Assembly: GCA_003342815.1 (NCBI GenBank)
Contig: PTEX01000003.1
Span: forward strand, 2,235,763-2,299,762
DNA from: Eudromia elegans
Lineage: Eukaryota > Chordata > Aves > Tinamiformes > Tinamidae
Direction of reading: 5' to 3'
DNA: 64,000 nucleotides
Made by a program: the position numbers and the translations under genes
Shown: positions 28,169 to 49,886 of the stretch, in pieces
Layout: the number at the start of each line of letters is the position of its first letter
Numbering within the stretch: the stretch's first letter is position 1
Notes under the pieces: generated by a model
Databases searched by the model: none
What the model saw: only the letters and a program-made list of their open reading frames with translations
Told to the model about the DNA's origin: nothing

Positions 28169-28200
28169 AGGTCCCTTCCAACCTCAACCATTTTGTGATA

Positions 28201-31200
28201 CTGTACAAGTTTTGTCTATATAATTGTAATCCATTTATGCATGGTTGTATTAACATTTAGTAATTTGTTAGGCTTTTGAAGGAAAAAAAATGCCTAAAAT
28301 CACATCCAATTTTGTTTTCTTCTATGTATTTATTGTTGCCATTGTTAGCTGGAAGTTCCTTAGCACACTGCACTCTCTGCATAATCTAATCTGTTTTATG
28401 GGGGCAGACAACAGTGTATGAAGTAATTATGAGGATCTCCAAATGTCTTCAAGGATTTTCTGTACTTGAATTGCAAAAGCATTTTGATCTGTTGTTGATA
28501 GAACAGGCACAATAAATCCCATTGTTATGGTTCCTAAAGCACAACCTATTAATAAGGAAAAATTCTGAAGGCAAAGAATCTGATCCAAATTCATCACAAT
28601 TGGACTTGGAAATTATTCTATGCATTTTAACTACGTTGTCTGACATCACAGTGGCTGCAGATTACATCCTGTTACTGCAAGTCATATATGGTTAGTTCTC
28701 CTATTATGCCTGGACAACATTCCTTTCTTTTTTTTTTTTTTTTTCTTTCTGATCATGATATTTTGCACTTAAAAGTACACTGTGATGTGTTCTGCTACAC
28801 TGTGGTTTTTATTAAAACATACCTGTACCTACAGGCTTCTGAAACTATAAATATATCATTTTTTTTTGAGTGGAACACATTTATATTATCTACCTCTTGA
28901 AGGCCTCTGCCTAAATGTTGCCTTATTAATTTATTTTTCAAGAGACTTTGGATTGGAAATGTGCAAGCTGCGTTTTGCATTTTCAAATATTTGAGATATT
29001 AAAAGCCAACAGAGATTACATTGCTAATGACAGCTCACTCCTCCTGCAGCTGCCTTGCACATTCTTCAGGCATCTTCCCTTTCTATTGCAATGGTCTTAA
29101 AAGTGTGCAGCCCTTGGGGCCTGTAATAGCTGCAGACTGTGGGTGTGGAGAGCTGCTAACTACTGTGGGATTTTGATGGTTTGGTCTTTATTAAACCAGT
29201 GCTCCATTAAGCTAAGCCTCACCACTCCACTTATCCAGTTGCTTTTCCATGCTCCTGGCAGACCCGGTTTGTGTTCTTTTGCCTTCCATCAACCCCTCTG
29301 GCTGCCCTAATGTCATCTGCTCACTCAGCTAATTCCCAGTTCGTTTATTAAGGACCCCATCCAACACCTACTGAAGGTAACACAACCCTCAGCAGCTACT
29401 ATAAACCAGGGACTTTTTTGCCACTTTTGGGCGATTGAGAGCTTGCAGTCTTTAAAAATGGTTAGATAGGTTGTGATCAGGGTGCAGGGAGGGGAGGCAA
29501 TAGAGATATTTACCTTTGAGGTGCCAATTTCCACCTGGCAGGCGTTCTGGGGACACTTTAAGAAGAAAAGGCATCATTCAGACTAAACCAGCCGTCCTGA
29601 AAGAAACACTGAAATAATCAGGAGATGCCCTGCAGGCACTTCCCACCCTTTAGACTCCTCCCTTGTGTACCCAACCTATTCTCCATGGGCTGTAGATGCA
29701 ATAGGCTAAGCAGTAAGCTTAGACTGGACTTCTAACTTCTAGACAGTCATCTGTGGATTGTATGGAGACTTAGATGTATTTGAGATGGATACTACCCTTT
29801 GAGATAACAACAACAGAACCTTTTTGGTGACTGTGGTACAAATCATATGAGATTAAGGAGATGACTCCCAAGCTGCCTTGGGAGTTCATATTCGCTTTGG
29901 GGAGAAGTGAAATTCACTGTAACAGTTATTAAGAGGAGCCTCAGTTTGTTCTTTCTCAGTGCCAAATAGAAGAGGCAGCAATTAGCTAAAAATGATAGTA
30001 CACTTTTCACTAGCTGTTGATGTCCTTTAATAATACCATTTTATTCTTCATTATTCAAAAATATTATCTTGACCTGGAAAGACTATGCTATTGAATGTTC
30101 ATTAGGCACACCAGAAATTGTTCACAAATTGATCTCCACAGCACAGAGACATTCTGACAACAGTGTTGGAGTCTTGCACGAATTATTAGACAATTCTGCT
30201 GAGAAGTTATCCATACATCAGGTTTTCGTGGTGACTGTCTTTGGTGTGATAAACTCTCAGGCAGGTTTCTATTATTAAAGAAGAATCATTTCCCATAATA
30301 TAGGGCCAATATTAAACTCTCAGTAAAACTAATGATGTTGTTCTTCAAAGCCGGCACGCTCAAGCTTTGAACCTTAAAACCCAAAGGACATCAATCCTTA
30401 ATAAATCTGCTGAAAAACATGGTATGTAGCAACATGCCTTAAATAAAATGTAATTAAAATGATTTAGCTGAAACACTGGAGATAAAACAGGAATACAGGA
30501 ATATTTCTTGGTAGTAAATTTAAGGGAAATGAATTTCCAGTTGTATACATCCTTTTTTTTTAAAAAAAGTAAAATTTGCCAAGAACCTTAGCCACCCAGC
30601 TTACTACCATTTGGAAGCTTCTGGCTACAGGGAGAATGAAAAAAACGCATTTATAGTTTGGGCGTGTGGAATGGCACTGGCAACTTTTCAGGCTTCATCC
30701 AAATTTGAAGTAAAATGGAAATTGCACCATGCTGAGCAAAGGCGGCATCTTACGAGCTGCACTGTTGCGCTGACTTTGGTTACAGAGATGTATCTAGAAG
30801 AGCTCTGACACTCCTGATTTCTGTGTGCACCACAGGTGCATATTGAGCCTATTTTGGAGCAAAACCAGGGTAAAAACAATCCCTTGTAGTACCCTGGGCT
30901 CCACCAGAGGTTCAAAAGTATGCAGCCCATCCAAGGCGGCTTCATGGGACAACTGGATGACAAGGAAGGATATGGACTGTGTTGTTACACACAACTACTG
31001 GGTAGCCTACACCCTGTAGTGTTCTTTGCTTACACTGCAATTTAAAAGGTAAAGCAGGATGGCAAGAAATTTAGTGTAATTACTGTACTTCAGACTGTGA
31101 AAAGTCTGGAGTACAACATGTTTGTCTCGTTAATTTTTTTGGAGTATACATGGAGTAGTGGACGCTGCCCAAACCTTAAATTAATTCCCTGGGGTCAACT

Positions 31201-31312
31201 GCCATCACGAAACTCAGAATCCAACACGTTATTCTTCTAAAGCCTCCAAGCTAATAATTATTGTTAATAATAAATAATCATAATAATTTATGTGTTTGTT
31301 TTTCCTCTACAG
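28201..31312. other. Noncoding DNA, intron upstream of the first NCALD coding exon
   Basis: AT-rich with no recognisable exon. It includes a T17 run at 28728-28744. The 3' edge is a proper intron end: a pyrimidine-rich tract tgtttgtttttcctctacag whose AG is at 31311-31312. Confidence 0.6.
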
Positions 31313-40588
<9,276 letters not shown>

Positions 40589-41684
40589 GCCCGCCTCGGG
40601 ATGAATTATGTATCTGCTTATTTTTTTTTTCCTTGCCAAACAACATTCATGGTAGTGTTGCCTCTGTATGGCCAATTATGCCTTCTTTTGTGGCATCTTA
40701 TAGCTTCTTTTGTTGTGAATTAATTATAAGAATGCTGAATTGCTCTTAACGACTTGTCCAGAGCACAGGCAGTACTGTTTTAAACAGATATTGTGGTGTT
40801 ATCATTGTTTTACAGATTTTATTTTGTGGGTTTTTCTGTTTGTTTGTTTTAACATGTCTGTTTTGGAAAGCATGCAATGAGAAGGAAAAGAAAAACAACA
40901 CAACCCTTAACGGCAAAACCTACCAACAGATTTTAGATGGCTGCTCTAATAGCTGAATAGTCACCTGCAGGCCATGGAAGCGTAGTCGAGATTGAAGCAA
41001 AAAGGTTGCGAGAGGGGTAGAGCTCATCAGCACCTCTGTTTCCTCCCAGGAGGCACCGGTTAAGCTCAAAGAGAGGATCAGGAAGAAGTGCACGTGAGCA
41101 AAGCTGGTGAGGACTATACTGCCCGCAGCCCTGCTCCCCATGCCTCGTTGTTTCAATGCTGTGAACATTTTCAAGGAAAAGAACAAAGTTCGATGGTCTT
41201 GCTTGTTGCAATAGTTGATTTCATGTGGCTTTATCAGAAAATTCACCAAATTGCAGTCCTGATCTCCAAACCCACAACAGACAATACCTCTTGCCATTTG
41301 GGTTCAGCAAAGGCAGACGTGGATTTTGCAAATCGGGTCTTGACAATGAATTTAAGGGAGATACATGTTGAATGTGAAATGTTCAGGTTAGTAATAAAGC
41401 AGTTTCTACTAAGGAGAGTGGGCAGTTAACTGAACGGATAATCAAACACCTTCGAGGAGCTAAGCCAGAGGCAAATCTGCTGCCCTGAATGCTCATGTGT
41501 AGTATAAAGTTCTGGGGGTGTTTTTGTCTCTCTCCGTGTAGTTAATGCAGTTTCTCAGCCTGCTCGTAGAGGAAGGCTATCATCAAAACTTGTTTTAAGC
41601 ATAAAATTGTAGCATTAATATTTCATTTATTTTAGTAAGGTTCAAAAATCTGTACTGAAACAAGGAAATGGTACGCTTTGTGGT

Positions 41685-41706
41685 ATATTTATATATATAT
41701 AAATAT
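41685..41706. repeat. 22-base perfect palindrome in NCALD 3' UTR
   Basis: The sequence atatttatat followed by atatataaatat is its own reverse complement over 22 bases. It overlaps an ATTAAA hexamer at 41705-41710. In RNA it could form a weak AU hairpin just at a candidate poly(A) signal. Confidence 0.85.
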
Positions 41707-41710
41707 TAAA
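41705..41710 (+). terminator. NCALD: Candidate NCALD poly(A) signal (ATTAAA)
   Basis: An ATTAAA hexamer followed by an A-rich stretch (acacacaaaaaaag). About 40 bases on comes a U/GU-rich stretch (gttgaatgtttatctttt). This is the order expected of a cleavage site near 41725, but the evidence is only compositional. Confidence 0.35.
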
Positions 41711-43200
41711 ACACACAAAAAAAGATCAGCTCTGAGAGAAATGTTGAATGTTTATCTTTTCACCTAGATGCAGGACTTCTGAAATTTGCTGCTGCAAAAC
41801 GTTACCCTCTGGTCAGAGTTGCTGTATTCAATGCTAGCATGCATCCGTGGCATTGCTTAGTGGCTTTGCGAGCACTGCTGCAAGCGGAAAGCTTTAGCGA
41901 CAGGCGGCATTATGCTGACTAAATTGGAGTTAATCTGTCGTTAGCTCGAGTCTGCTCTGTGGTGCTGTGGGTGAGGTAGCCGTGCAGGCAGTGCACGGTG
42001 TTGGGAACTGGGGAGCTTGTTAGAGTAGCCTCTGTCTGAGCAGCAAGGTTGGCACTGTGTCAAGTGACCTTGTAGATGCTAATCCCCAAGTAGCCTTAAT
42101 TTAAAATAAACTAAGTAAAATAAGTCTGCTTTGCAGATGAGGATTAGCTAAGCACTAATTAGAACTCATGGAAAAGTAGCTGAGTTATGAATATTTTTTT
42201 TGTTGAACACTAGCTAGCATGTACAATGTGAAGGGATAAAATATCTTGGACTTATTTTTTCAATATAATTTGCTTTTCTAGGTTTAATGTGCACAGCATA
42301 GTAAATCTTTGATATACTTTTAATTTAGGTAAAATTCCTGATCAGCTGTACTAAAAGTATTACTGGTGGCTAAGCACACTTGATGAGTGCTTTTAGCCAC
42401 ACCTCTTTGTCTTCAATGATCACAGAGGGCCAACTGATGGCATATTCATTATTCATGCATTCCTGCAAAATTCATTAAAATACTGGGCAGAGGTACTGAC
42501 AGTGAGAAAGTAAAAGAGGCCCCAAAATATATGCACATACACCAACCGATTTCAGCATTAGTGCTGGTAGCTGTTACAAACATCACTGGCAAACTTTGTA
42601 TCAATTCTTCTAGTTGATGGAGATGCTTCTTATTTATTCCTTCCTCACCTTCATTCACCAGCCTGTGAGCAAATCTATTCCTTCAAAGAAAGGCTCAAGC
42701 CTATCTTCCTCAAGATAACGTTCGTTTTACCTAGAGAGGGTCTGTGTCCATCACCCCATGTGAGGTCAAAGCCATGTTCTTCTCTCTCTTGTGCTTCAGA
42801 GTTGTTTTTTTGGGTAGGACGAACCTGGCTAGTTTGCTGTGGATTGCTCCATGGAGGTCAGGGTATGTACACTGGTTAACATCCACCTCACTGGATATAA
42901 ACAACCAGCTCGGCTGCACCAGTCCTTCCTGGGATGCTCCATTCCCACCTCTACCCAGGGAGAATTTAAGTCATGTCTTAGAGGAATCCTCAAGTCTACC
43001 AGAAAACACTGACATTCCAGTCTCTAGGTCCAGTGCAGGCCCCCTATCAAAAGTAGCCCAGTAAGACTTGACAGTTGCTAAAGATGAATTTGGATATCTG
43101 CTATAGTTCCATTTTTTTTTCTTTTTTCTTTTTTTTTTCTTTTTTTAATATTGTGGAAATAGCTGCATTTACTTGAAACTATTAAAATGCTGCCTTTTTT

Positions 43201-46200
43201 AAAAAAGCAAATGCATTCCATCTCTTTTTAGTTTTACAAGATAATTCTGGCCCAGGACCTAATCTCCCAGTTTGTTTTAGCTCAGTAGTTTGGGGCTTTT
43301 GGGGCCAGACTTGCCTCATGTGTTAATACTTCACAACCTATGTTTGAAAACACAACCTGTGATATGACCCCAGGCCAGTGGGGATGTAATTCTTTCCACA
43401 GTTCACAAAATCTGGAAGAAGAATCAGCCTACAGCTGCAGAGGACGTAACTGGAGATAAGAATAGTGTATAAACATTTACAGAGTGAGCTGAAGTTATTC
43501 TTTACCTGACTACCACTGATGATTAGTATTGTTTTAAATTATTAACTGTCCCTTTCTATCTCAGCATGTACTTTAAAAGTGCCCCATAACTTAATTTGTT
43601 ATATGAGCATCTACAGATCTTGGATCAGCGAAACAGTAGTGCTATGCTGTGCGTTGGATTAGAATTTACTCTTTTGCTACTGTTATCATTTACAGTCATT
43701 ATAGCCTGCATAAATCTTTTGAAAACAGATGACTTCTCCTGTATAAAATAACCTAGCAAGTTAAACATTTTCAAGAGAGCTATTAGAAATACACCTGCAC
43801 ATGAACGACGGGAGGGAGTACATGCTGTTTCCCATCATCTCTCAATGCCGTAGATCCAGAAATACTTGCATATGCAAGAACTAACCTTGATTCATGTGTT
43901 ATCAAAATAAAAAAAACCCCAGTATGTCCAGCATGTAGGCTTAAACTGGTGGAAATGACACCTCATTTACCCGCTATTCCCAGTAAGCTTACCAGTCTGG
44001 TTTGGATTCTGGGCCAGAAGTTGCGATGTGAGGACTCTGGTTGTGCTGTCTGCACAGCCTGTCTTGGTTCTACTGAGCTGAGGCCTGGAAACAGGGAATG
44101 GAACCTCTGCAAAACCAGTGTGTATGAGCTTTTATGAGTACACGGGATTTGAGAGGCTCTGAAGAAACATCAATACCTCAGCATTATTTGAAAACCTCTG
44201 TGTTCACAGTAGTGAGCGTTCCTGAGAGAAACAGTTGTGTGCTTCCTCTTGCTCTACATAGGTATTTGTAGGTTTTCCTACCTAACTGCTGAAGCAGTTC
44301 ATCCTTCACTGTCCAGTTATATGGTGGCCACTTTTTCTATATCCTGCTGCTTAAATCAACAAGCAGTAGGAGCATAACTTCTATGGCTGGAAGAGGTCTA
44401 AATGCAGAAGTAGCGTGTAGTGCACAAGTGTCCACACATCACCAAGTCTCCAGAGCTTCATAAACCTTCCCCACCCATGAGCTGTGCCACAGAAATTTTC
44501 TGTACGTGCTCCATTCACTCGTGGCAAGCATCAGGTAACACGGCTTAGCTTAATTTCCTTTCACCCCAGGCTGGGCTAAGTCGCATTACCTAGCATTTGC
44601 TGTGGGCTGAAAGCACGCACAGTGCCAGCTACCGCAGCTCAGCTGACTCACGGAAACGTGGCGAACTGTGGTGACTTGATCTTGGGTCCTAATCCGCAGC
44701 CTCAGCTGCGATGGGAACGTCGCTGTGGCCGTAGGTCTCCGCGTGCACGTGTACCGGGAACATAATGGCAGGGGCAGGCTCGCTGGGAGCACAGGGCTGT
44801 GGGGAGGGAATCCCTGACGTCAGAACTCGTGCCCAAAGCTGTAAGCAGTCTCCTCTTTGGTGTAGAAGAAGTCTTGTTTTTAATAGCGTTGATGAAGATA
44901 TAACATATCAGTGTAGCATGGTCAGGATGAAGGAGACATCCTCAATGGTCCTAAGAGTCTCCGTTTGAGGCCTGCTCTACTAATGTAGAAGAGTAGGGTC
45001 AGGCCAAGACCTCTCACAGAATCTCACTATATCAGCACCTCCTGCTGTCTTTCTAATGGTGCTTATTTGGTTGTCTGTGGTGAGATGTTCTCAGGCTCAA
45101 GAGTTAGGTATCAGGCAACTGGTGCAAGACCAGGTGAGCAGAATGTTTTACGTGCAATTGCACAAGTGTTTGGATGCATTCTTTACTCTGTATCTCAATA
45201 TGTTTTCAAGTAGCAATCTGAAAGTGGGAGAAGCCGGTTTCCTCGGCATTACGGGGAGGAAATGTGTTTAGATGCACAAAGAAACTTGTCAAGCATCAGA
45301 GAGTCTGGCCAGGCTCAGAGCTGAGTGGCAGTTTTCCATTGACTATGCACCAGAGAGAGACCAGCAGCAGTGATAAATCAAACCATGGTATGATGTGAGA
45401 CAGGACTACAATAGAAAGGGCACCTTCGATATGAGCAGCTCTATGTTCTGTGCATCCAGGGTCAGGCAAAATACACTTTAAATCCTCATTTTTAGCATTG
45501 TTTTGCTGCTAGAAAAAGACAATAACTTTGTCCCTTTTTACGCAACAGAGTTGTTCAGTGTGTCCCAGTCAAACAAATGGTGCCAGGAGTTCCAGATGGC
45601 ATTTCCTAGGCATAACTGAGGGCAACATTTTGCCTGCAGGAACTTTCCTCCTAGTCATGGTAGACAAGAAGAAAAAATTCTGTATGACTCTCAAAGCCTC
45701 AATGCCATTTTCATCTGCAAATTGAGGATGTCTGATGTCAAATGAGTGTGATTCACTTAAAACACAGAACTGTATGTTGAGGATTTTACAGCAACTTTTT
45801 AAAATTAGAGTAGGATGTTAGGTTCAGGAGAAAAGCTGCACTTCATGCACGTGAAGGAAAGAAAAAAGCAGAGTTTATAAGCTGGCATGAAAAGCACTGA
45901 TACTGGAGACTGGCACTGTTGTAGGAGAGGTCTGGGTGTAGTTAGATCACTCTGACGTTCAGAACAGTAGGTGATCCGCAACGTGAATCTTCTAGTCCCT
46001 TCCAGAAACCATCTCTGTCTTCTTCAGTGTCTCAGTTGGCAGCGTTCCTTATTCTAGTTTGACTTTTGCTTCTGCTGGTTCCAAATTATATATAGTGAAA
46101 TAGAAGTTGTTCTGGGTCTGGGAATTTTCATGTACAAACCTTTCAGATATGCTCTGCATGTCTTGAGAAGTAATAGCCAGAAAGTGCAGATGTGAAGGAT

Positions 46201-49199
46201 TTGGGGGGCAGGGGAAGATGCACAGATTTAATTTCCTCTTTACTCCCACAGGTCATAGTGTTACTCTAACCTGTATAGTCGGGATTAATATATCACTTGT
46301 AAAATAATGACTAATGCACAATAAAGAAGGCAAAATTGAAAAAGAACTTGGGTTGCAGTGAACAATATGAAAAGGCTAGAGAAATGAAAAGCTGGAAGTC
46401 ACATCACTGCCTTTAGGCTGAGGTCTGAATTCACAAAGTCACCTTTAGCAATAGTTAGCACAGAATAGCCCCATGGCACCACTTCCAAATGGCCAAGTAT
46501 CCAAATGACTTCCTGGGCTGCTTTGCCCAAATGTGTCACCCCATTCCCAGCAAAGGCACGATGTGCTCTGGCTGGGAAGTCCGTGTCCTTCCACAAAGCT
46601 TGTTGTTCAATCTCTGCTTAGGCTGCTGGGCTCTTCCCCAGTCCTCGAGCACGCGATGGCCACCTCTGCTGCATTCACTTGTTGTGCAGTTCAGGCATCT
46701 CGTAGATCTTCCCCCCTTGCCCTGTTATTACACCAAAGAGGCTCTCACTTTCCCGGGGCAGGCACTCAGGGTGTCAACATTGGAGGCTTTGCCAGCAGCC
46801 ATCCCTATAAGCGACCAACTAGCCCAAGCCCTTGCTGTCTGGAGGAGCCAGGCTTGACATTCTTGTGTGTACTAGCTTCTAACTTGGTTCCCAGTCTTTG
46901 CCCCCTGGTGTGTACCTTGCCAGCCACACTATTTATTTACTATTATTGACTAATGGTAGTATTAAACATCTCAAGAACATATTAAACCTCTGGAGCAATG
47001 TGGTTTTCATTATCATACATGCATTTGTTGATCCACCGCAGCCTGAACCTGACCAGTGTTTGTTTTCCACTCGCATGGTTTATTCCATGGAGAGCTGATT
47101 TCTTCCAGGCAGGAACAGTGTCTTCCTCTGCGTCAACATTCAGTGTGCGGTGCCCTGGTGCTGCCGGGAGCGTCCAGCTGCTTGGGTCAAGGAGACACTC
47201 TGGCGCAGCAACGCCGGGCTGATCCTGCTCCAGCCATCTGTCCCGAGCACGTGTGAAGGGCTGGTCTGGTTTCCCCCCCTGCTCTGGGCATGAGCGGTTA
47301 GCCTCGCATTCCCCCAGTGAACTGCACGACAGTGATTAGGGCACTCACCTGGGAAAATCCTCTTAAAACCTAGGCTTTGTTTCTTCTGTTGACTGACAGC
47401 ACACAGAGGGAGGGTTAATGGATCCTGCACACTTATCTGGGAGAGGACTCAGAGTTCCCTGACACAACAACCTTTTTATCTCCTGTCATTTGCTTATTCC
47501 TGTTTCCAGGGCAGCCAAACAGTTTTTCTTAGTATCTGGAATGAAAAAAAAAAAATGAAACCAAGGTTTCTGCTTGATAAAGATCTAAGGAAGCCTACTA
47601 AAGACATGATGCTTCGTATTAGTCATCTGGATGCTTTGGAAGATCATGTTTCATTGTTGTTTTCTTTTTTTTCTCCTTAGTCACATTTTGCTTATGTTAT
47701 GTTTTTGTTTTTGACTCTTCTTAGATTCAGTCCAGCTGGTCTTTTAGCTTATATGCTGGGGAAGTCCCTATGATCCCAAGAACAGATTTGCCTAAGCAAC
47801 TGCTCCAGAGGTGGCCTCACTGTGCCTAGGAAAAACGAAGTGCTTCCTTAAGATGGGGATCATATCTGTCTGCACATTTCTCGCAAGGGGAAACTTCCAT
47901 TACATTTCAATATTTTTATTTCTTCCCCTTGCTCCCTTCAACTTCATCCAAGAAGTCTTACTTTTGACATTTGTACATTCAGTTCTATTTTGTTCTTGAA
48001 CTAGAGGTGACTAATATTTGCCTCTTTTGACACGAGTACTTGGTATTTTTTGATTTTAAAATGTTGGCCAGTAGATGATAGATGCAGAAGAAAATAGTTA
48101 TCGTCAGGACTGTGTAAGTTGGGACGTTACTTTGGATGCTGTAGAGACTAATAACCTGGAATACAGTATGGCCAAAAGCTGAACGGACCCTAAGAACCCA
48201 GTTCCCCTTGAAGTCCATGACGACCCTACAAAGAGGTTTTTCTCATCCGTGTTCAAGAGGTTGTTCTCATCCGTGTTCCCCTAGGCTGTTTCTGCCTTGC
48301 AGAGTAGATACCAAACGTAGCTTTCAACAGGCTACCGGGGCAGCCTGAGCGCAGCAGCATGGAGTTCAGCGTATCCTGTGTCTTGGCAAAATTAGATACC
48401 TCTCTAATATAAACGCTTTTTAAGCAAACCTACATATCCTAAGAATAACTTTTACAACTCAGAAAGGAGAGGAACAAGTATTAATTACACGAATTTGGTT
48501 CATATATCTCTTTTATGGCTGTCTAGAATTGTTGGTGTCCTGTGTGTACCTGCCTATAGCGCATGTGATGTGTTAATTTTTCTCCCCGGCTCTGTTGGGA
48601 AGCCCCATGGTGATACGCTGCGTGTCCAGCCAGCTGGGCAGAACCCACAGCAAGGGCAGCTCTCAGGCTCTGTCTCCGTGCCGGTGCATGCTTTAGGGCG
48701 CGGGACTGCCGTGTGACGCGTTAAACCCCACCGGAAAATGCAAGTAGACGGCGAAGTCAAAGAGGAGACGGTGAACTGGGGGGAGGGTTGTGAATGTGTT
48801 TTGTATTCCTCAGCACGCGCATCATTTCCCCTTCTATCAGCTTTAAATTAGGATTTAAATTCTTTGAATTCTTAGTGTCAGAGTAAAGTTTTCTTATGCT
48901 GATAATGTATTTGTATTATGCAACTTATTCTGAAAAACAAAAAAGGAACAGAAGATTTTCTCTCAATGACTGTCCTCTCCTCTTGAGAAGCTGTTCTCTT
49001 CTGTACATACGATATGCAGAATGTATGAAAGTCTTACCAGCGTTGGTTTGCATTTTTAAGACTGTACTAATTAATGTGTTAATTATTGTGTTTTTGTAGT
49101 GGCATCTTTGATGTAAGATGTAAAAACTATTTAAAAATATTTTTCTTTGGTATTGCTCAGCTTATAGAGATAGCACAAAGAAATGCATGTTCGCTAGGC
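43201..49199. other. Intergenic or extended 3' region between NCALD and GRHL2
   Basis: About 6 kb without a recognisable gene. It includes a small CpG-enriched patch at about 44620-44765 and a 24-base tandem duplication at 48231-48278. An AATAAA lies near 46319-46324 without a strong downstream element. Open frames up to about 138 codons (46533-46949) overlap one another in different frames and have no domain. Confidence 0.5.
48231..48278. repeat. Tandem duplication, 24-base unit, two copies
   Basis: The unit beginning aagaggtttttctcatccgt and ending gttc is repeated immediately with one substitution (ttt to ttg). It is a recent-looking local duplication in noncoding DNA. Confidence 0.9.
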
Positions 49200-49860
49200 T
49201 CAGCCTTGCTAAAGGAGTGTCACAGCTGCACGCCGATGCCGTCGTTTGACACGGAGTGTAACACCTGCCTTCGCATTTCCATCGGGGTCAGTTTGGAGCG
49301 GAAACTGGTTCTTCCTGAGAAGTCTCTCTGTCTCCCTGTTCCTCAACCCGATCCGAGTTTGCACAGTCGGCTGCAGTCGGGGTTGCGGGGATGGGGCAGG
49401 GGCTCCCCTGCCTCGAGTCGCTGGCTCTGCCTTGAGTTTGCAGTGGGAAAAGGCGCAGACGGTGCCTGTGCAGCCCCCGGCCTGGGCGCAGAGCGGCCCC
49501 GCGGCTTCACCCTTAGTCGCACTCACCATTGCCCACACCAAGGGGCACAAGGGGCCGCTTCCCATTTACGAGAGTGGGCGCAAGGGACTTTAATCAACTA
49601 AAACATAAAACTAATCACATATGACCCACTAAATGAAAAAGAACCCGAGCTGCAAGTTTGAGGTGAGAATCTTGTCAGGGGGCTTAATGTAGGGAGAATT
49701 TGTGGTCAGCGCATAAAGGGCCCTTGGGAAGCTCAGCCCTGCGCTTCTTGCGGGGGCTGGAGAGCGCTGGGTCCAGCCGGTCAGGCAGGCTGGCCGTGTG
49801 CGAGGTGCGATGGCTCCCCGCCGGGTCCCGGGCCAAAGGACAGCGCGTGCTGCGGCTTAT
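49200..49860. other. GC/CpG-rich block, possible first exon or regulatory region
   Basis: The composition changes abruptly from AT-rich to GC-rich, with CpG-rich segments at about 49330-49560 and 49720-49850. A consensus-like splice donor (gAG|GTGAGAA) lies at 49662/49663 on the + strand. Open frames of 171 and 115 codons on + and 118 on - overlap here, which is expected of GC-rich DNA and is not evidence for a protein. It may be a promoter and first exon of an unannotated transcript. Confidence 0.4.
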
Positions 49861-49886
49861 GATTTATTTTTTCTATTTTTTTTTAG

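Larger units (their letters stand above)
24895..28200 (+). mobile_element. CR1 LINE retrotransposon, nearly full ORF2, decayed
   Basis: A long CR1 (chicken repeat 1-type) non-LTR retrotransposon copy, truncated at its 5' end upstream of ORF2. The endonuclease start is recognisable (LKCLYVNARSMGNKQ near 25128-25175), as is DLIAITET near 25495-25519. Reverse transcriptase follows: [17 protein letters not shown] near 26778-26830, [17 protein letters not shown] near 26970-27020, [16 protein letters not shown] near 27232-27279, and the catalytic FVDD box at 27323-27334. The typical C-terminus (SLEKRRLRGDL) and the CR1 3' tail near 28160-28196 close the element. A TGA at 25517-25519 replaces the first W of the expected TWWD motif. 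Several frameshifts and stops occur through the reverse transcriptase, so the copy is not active. It is interrupted by an inverted CR1 fragment at about 25187-25470. Confidence 0.93.
40589..43200 (+). other. NCALD: NCALD 3' UTR (end uncertain)
   Basis: The sequence after the NCALD stop becomes AT-rich and has UTR-like T runs. Candidate poly(A) signals are AATAAA at 41393-41398, ATTAAA at 41705-41710, AATAAA at 42105-42110 and ATTAAA at 43181-43186. None has an unmistakable downstream element, so the true end cannot be fixed and several may be used. The stated end reflects the typical NCALD 3' UTR length of a few kilobases and is an inference. Usage extending as far as about 50345 is possible (see that feature). 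Confidence 0.5.

Noticed and set aside
43112-43146. T-rich tract as a possible retroposon tail
   Set aside because: It is a T run broken by C, with no recognisable element body or flanking duplication; treated as simple low-complexity sequence.
49086-49601. 171-codon and 118-codon frames on opposite strands
   Set aside because: Same GC-composition effect; no recognisable motif, and the two strands mirror each other.
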